The translations under genes were made by a program, and so were the position numbers. The notes under the pieces were generated by a model. The model did no database searches and was not told where the DNA came from. It saw nothing but the letters and a program-made list of their open reading frames with translations. DNA of 7,039 nucleotides. Source: Coriobacteriia bacterium. GTDB lineage: Bacteria; Actinomycetota; Coriobacteriia; Coriobacteriales; UBA8131. How positions within the stretch are numbered: the first letter of the stretch is position 1; each line of letters begins with the position of its first letter. Shown here piece after piece: positions 5,329 through 7,039 of this stretch. The stretch is from NCBI GenBank assembly GCA_009781535.1, contig WQXX01000055.1:1-7039 (forward strand), given 5' to 3'.

Positions 5329-6795
5329 ATGGATAGAAAACAGAATACAAACGCTTCTCAGAAAAGCCTCTGGGGTGGTCGCTTTCAGGGCAGCATAGCT
5401 GAGAGTATGCTTGCTTTTGGCGCGTCGCTTCCGGTTGACAACCGTCTGTGGCGCGAGGATATCCAAGGCTCAAAAGCGCATGCCCAAATGCTCGGAGAGC
5501 AAGGGATCATCAGCTCTCAAGACGTGGATTCGATAATCGCCGGGCTGAGTTCCATCGAGGTCGACATTGAGGCAGAGAACTGGGATTTCTATGATCTGGC
5601 CGATGAGGATATCCATATGAATATCGAACGGGAGCTCACAAGGCGTATAGGCGAAGCGGGCGGTCGTTTGCATACCGGCCGCAGTCGCAACGACCAGGTC
5701 GCCACTGATATGCGTCTGTATTGCAAACGTCGCATCAATGAGCTTGCTAGCCAGATCAATGTATTACGGGCAGTTCTCATACAAGGCGCTGCGGAATCCA
5801 GCCTAGCGGGCGATGAGATCATCATGCCCGGTTATACCCATCTGCAAAAAGCGCAGCCGGTGCTGTTCGCGCATCATCTCATGGCCTGGCAGTGGATGCT
5901 TGCCCGTGATTTCAAGCGCTTCATGGCAGCGTATGAAGCCGCTGATGTGCTGCCACTTGGCTCAGCAGCCCTTGCAGGCACCACCTATCCAATTGATGAG
6001 TGCAAAGTTTCCCAAACACTTGGGTTTGCTTCGTTATGCCAGAACTCCTTAGACGCCGTCAGCGACCGTGATTTCCTCTGTGACGCCGTCTATGCCGCTA
6101 CTATGACGATGACGCACCTTTCGCGTATATGCGAGGAGATTATCCTGTGGTCAACCGAGGAATTCGGCTTCATCAGACTTGACGACGCGTATTCCACGGG
6201 TTCATCGATAATGCCGCAGAAGAAAAACCCCGACTTTGCCGAGCTGACCCGTGGCAAGACCGGGCGCGTCATCGGCGACCTTGTGACCCTGCTCGTCGTG
6301 CTCAAGGCTTTGCCGCTTGCGTATAACAAAGACCTGCAAGAGGACAAAGAAAACGCACTTGACGCCTTTGACACCCTCGAGATGTGCCTTGACGCCGTAA
6401 CAGGGATAATCGATACGATGCAGGTCAATAAGGAAGCGATGAGAAAAGGCGCACAAGGTGGTTTCATGGCTGCCACCGATCTGGCCGACCATCTGGTCTC
6501 ACAAGGCGTATCTTTTCGAGAGGCGCACGAGGTCATCGGACGTATCGTATTGCACTGCGAGACCACCGGATGTACGCTTCAGGATCTCTCATTGAGTGAG
6601 CTTATGGCATTCGATGCGCGTTTTGGCAAAGATGCATGCGAAGCTCTGGACATATGTACGGTCGTTGCCCGCCGAGCAACCTACGGGGGGACAGCCGTGA
6701 GCAGTGTTGTAAGGCAGATACAGCGGGCGGAAGCTCTCCTGCAAGCTGACAAGGAAGAGATAGTAGCCCTGAATAAGAAAGGCGTCGGGATGTAG
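5329..6795 (+). CDS. argH: Argininosuccinate lyase (EC 4.3.2.1)
   Basis: It cleaves argininosuccinate into arginine and fumarate, the last step. It belongs to the fumarase/aspartase superfamily and normally acts as a homotetramer. From the ATG at 5329 it has 488 residues, slightly over the usual 460-470. Motifs are the N-terminal SLWGGRF (13-19), HTGRSRNDQVATD (115-127), GYTHLQKAQP (168-177, with the Thr170-His171 catalytic pair), the mobile catalytic loop and family signature GSSIMPQKKNPD (291-302, Ser292/Ser293), and LPLAYNKDLQEDKE (328-341). No key residue is missing. The in-frame ATGs at 5284 and 5290 would add 15 or 13 residues that look unlike the family, and they sit next to the junction hairpins. 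The gap after argG is 66 bases with the chosen start. It is probably the last gene of the operon, although I find no convincing terminator behind it. Confidence 0.96.
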   Translation: MDRKQNTNASQKSLWGGRFQGSIAESMLAFGASLPVDNRLWREDIQGSKAHAQMLGEQGIISSQDVDSIIAGLSSIEVDIEAENWDFYDLADEDIHMNIERELTRRIGEAGGRLHTGRSRNDQVATDMRLYCKRRINELASQINVLRAVLIQGAAESSLAGDEIIMPGYTHLQKAQPVLFAHHLMAWQWMLARDFKRFMAAYEAADVLPLGSAALAGTTYPIDECKVSQTLGFASLCQNSLDAVSDRDFLCDAVYAATMTMTHLSRICEEIILWSTEEFGFIRLDDAYSTGSSIMPQKKNPDFAELTRGKTGRVIGDLVTLLVVLKALPLAYNKDLQEDKENALDAFDTLEMCLDAVTGIIDTMQVNKEAMRKGAQGGFMAATDLADHLVSQGVSFREAHEVIGRIVLHCETTGCTLQDLSLSELMAFDARFGKDACEALDICTVVARRATYGGTAVSSVVRQIQRAEALLQADKEEIVALNKKGVGM

Positions 6796-6995
6796 AAGAT
6801 TTTTCCGCAGGCGCTGCCAAGGTCTCCCCAGATGAGAGAACTGAAGCATCTTCACACTCATAAAAGAGAAGGTGCGTTACAATAACATTTTGCTTCTCAG
6901 TCTCTTTGCTCTGACAGTGGGTATCAGACGATTAAGAGCCTATGAGAGGTAAAACGAACCAGAAAGAACCAAGTAGAAGAAAGAAGGCGGCTTTT
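6796..6995. other. Intergenic region between argH and the aminotransferase gene
   Basis: This 200-base gap holds small elements only. TGAAG-cat-CTTCA (6842-6854) and TCTGA-N9-TCAGA (6910-6928) are short inverted repeats without T runs. TACAAT (6878-6883) resembles a -10 box, but no good -35 box lies 16-18 bases upstream; the nearest, TTCACA at 6851-6856, is 21 bases away. A 17-codon reading frame with a weak ribosome binding site spans 6832-6885. It is plausible that a promoter for the next gene lies here, but the evidence is weak. Confidence 0.35.
6982..6987 (+). promoter_or_regulatory. Ribosome binding site of the aminotransferase gene
   Basis: AGAAGG lies eight bases before the ATG at 6996. 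An in-frame ATG at 6942 would add 18 basic residues before the conserved start and is less likely. Confidence 0.6.
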
Positions 6996-7039
6996 ATGCG
7001 CAAGAACTATCTGATGACCCCGGGCCCAACACCAGTACC
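6996..7039 (+). CDS. Class V PLP-dependent aminotransferase, N-terminal fragment
   Basis: Only 14 codons are present before the window ends, reading MRKNYLMTPGPTPV. The TPGPTPVP-type beginning is characteristic of the class V aminotransferase family that includes alanine-glyoxylate, serine-glyoxylate and serine-pyruvate aminotransferases. The exact substrate cannot be told from this fragment. The 200-base gap after argH suggests separate transcription. Serine or glycine metabolism is the usual context for this family; a direct role in arginine synthesis is not implied. Confidence 0.75.
   Translation, partial: MRKNYLMTPGPTPV

Noticed and set aside
153..6861. Long open frames on the minus strand and in other + frames across the arg genes
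   Set aside because: They overlap genes with intact family motifs and their translations show no recognisable domains; they are codon-bias shadows.
6878..6883. TACAAT as a definite promoter -10 box
   Set aside because: No matching -35 box at 16-18 bases and no extended -10 TGn; kept only as a weak possibility in the intergenic entry.

Overview
The window holds most of an arginine biosynthesis operon, all on the + strand, in the order argB-argD-argF-argR-argG-argH, followed by the first 14 codons of a class V (PLP-dependent) aminotransferase. This order, with the repressor argR between argF and argG, is the well-known actinobacterial argCJBDFRGH arrangement. G+C looks close to half, low for most actinobacteria. 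A moderate-GC actinobacterial lineage such as the Coriobacteriia is therefore my best guess, but this is inference from gene order and composition only. argC and argJ are not in the window; they would be expected upstream, or elsewhere in the genome.

Layout: 1-147 is a non-coding leader with two exact 19-base direct repeats and overlapping inverted repeats. argB (148-1122) is followed after a short purine-rich gap by argD (best start 1151). argD and argF overlap by four bases (ATGA, 2458-2461), which suggests translational coupling. argR follows at 3556-4011. argG (4048-5262) is preceded by a purine-only tetranucleotide repeat abutting its Shine-Dalgarno sequence. argH (best start 5329) comes after a junction with two mutually exclusive hairpins. 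About 200 bases then separate argH from the aminotransferase, which starts at 6996.

Together the enzymes cover acetylglutamate phosphorylation (ArgB), acetylornithine transamination (ArgD), carbamoylation of ornithine (ArgF), and condensation and cleavage of argininosuccinate (ArgG, ArgH). ArgR is the arginine-sensing regulator of the pathway. ArgB has the N-terminal helix and C-terminal motif expected of the arginine-inhibited form of the kinase, so control is probably both transcriptional and allosteric.

I see no phage, insertion sequence, defence system, tRNA or rRNA, and no wholly new system. The points most worth a second look are a 12-bp perfect inverted repeat inside argB (623-649), the repeat and hairpin cluster ahead of argB (2-89), the (GATA)2(GAAA)4 tract before argG, a roughly 30-residue insertion in ArgD, and an unusually long N-terminus on ArgF.
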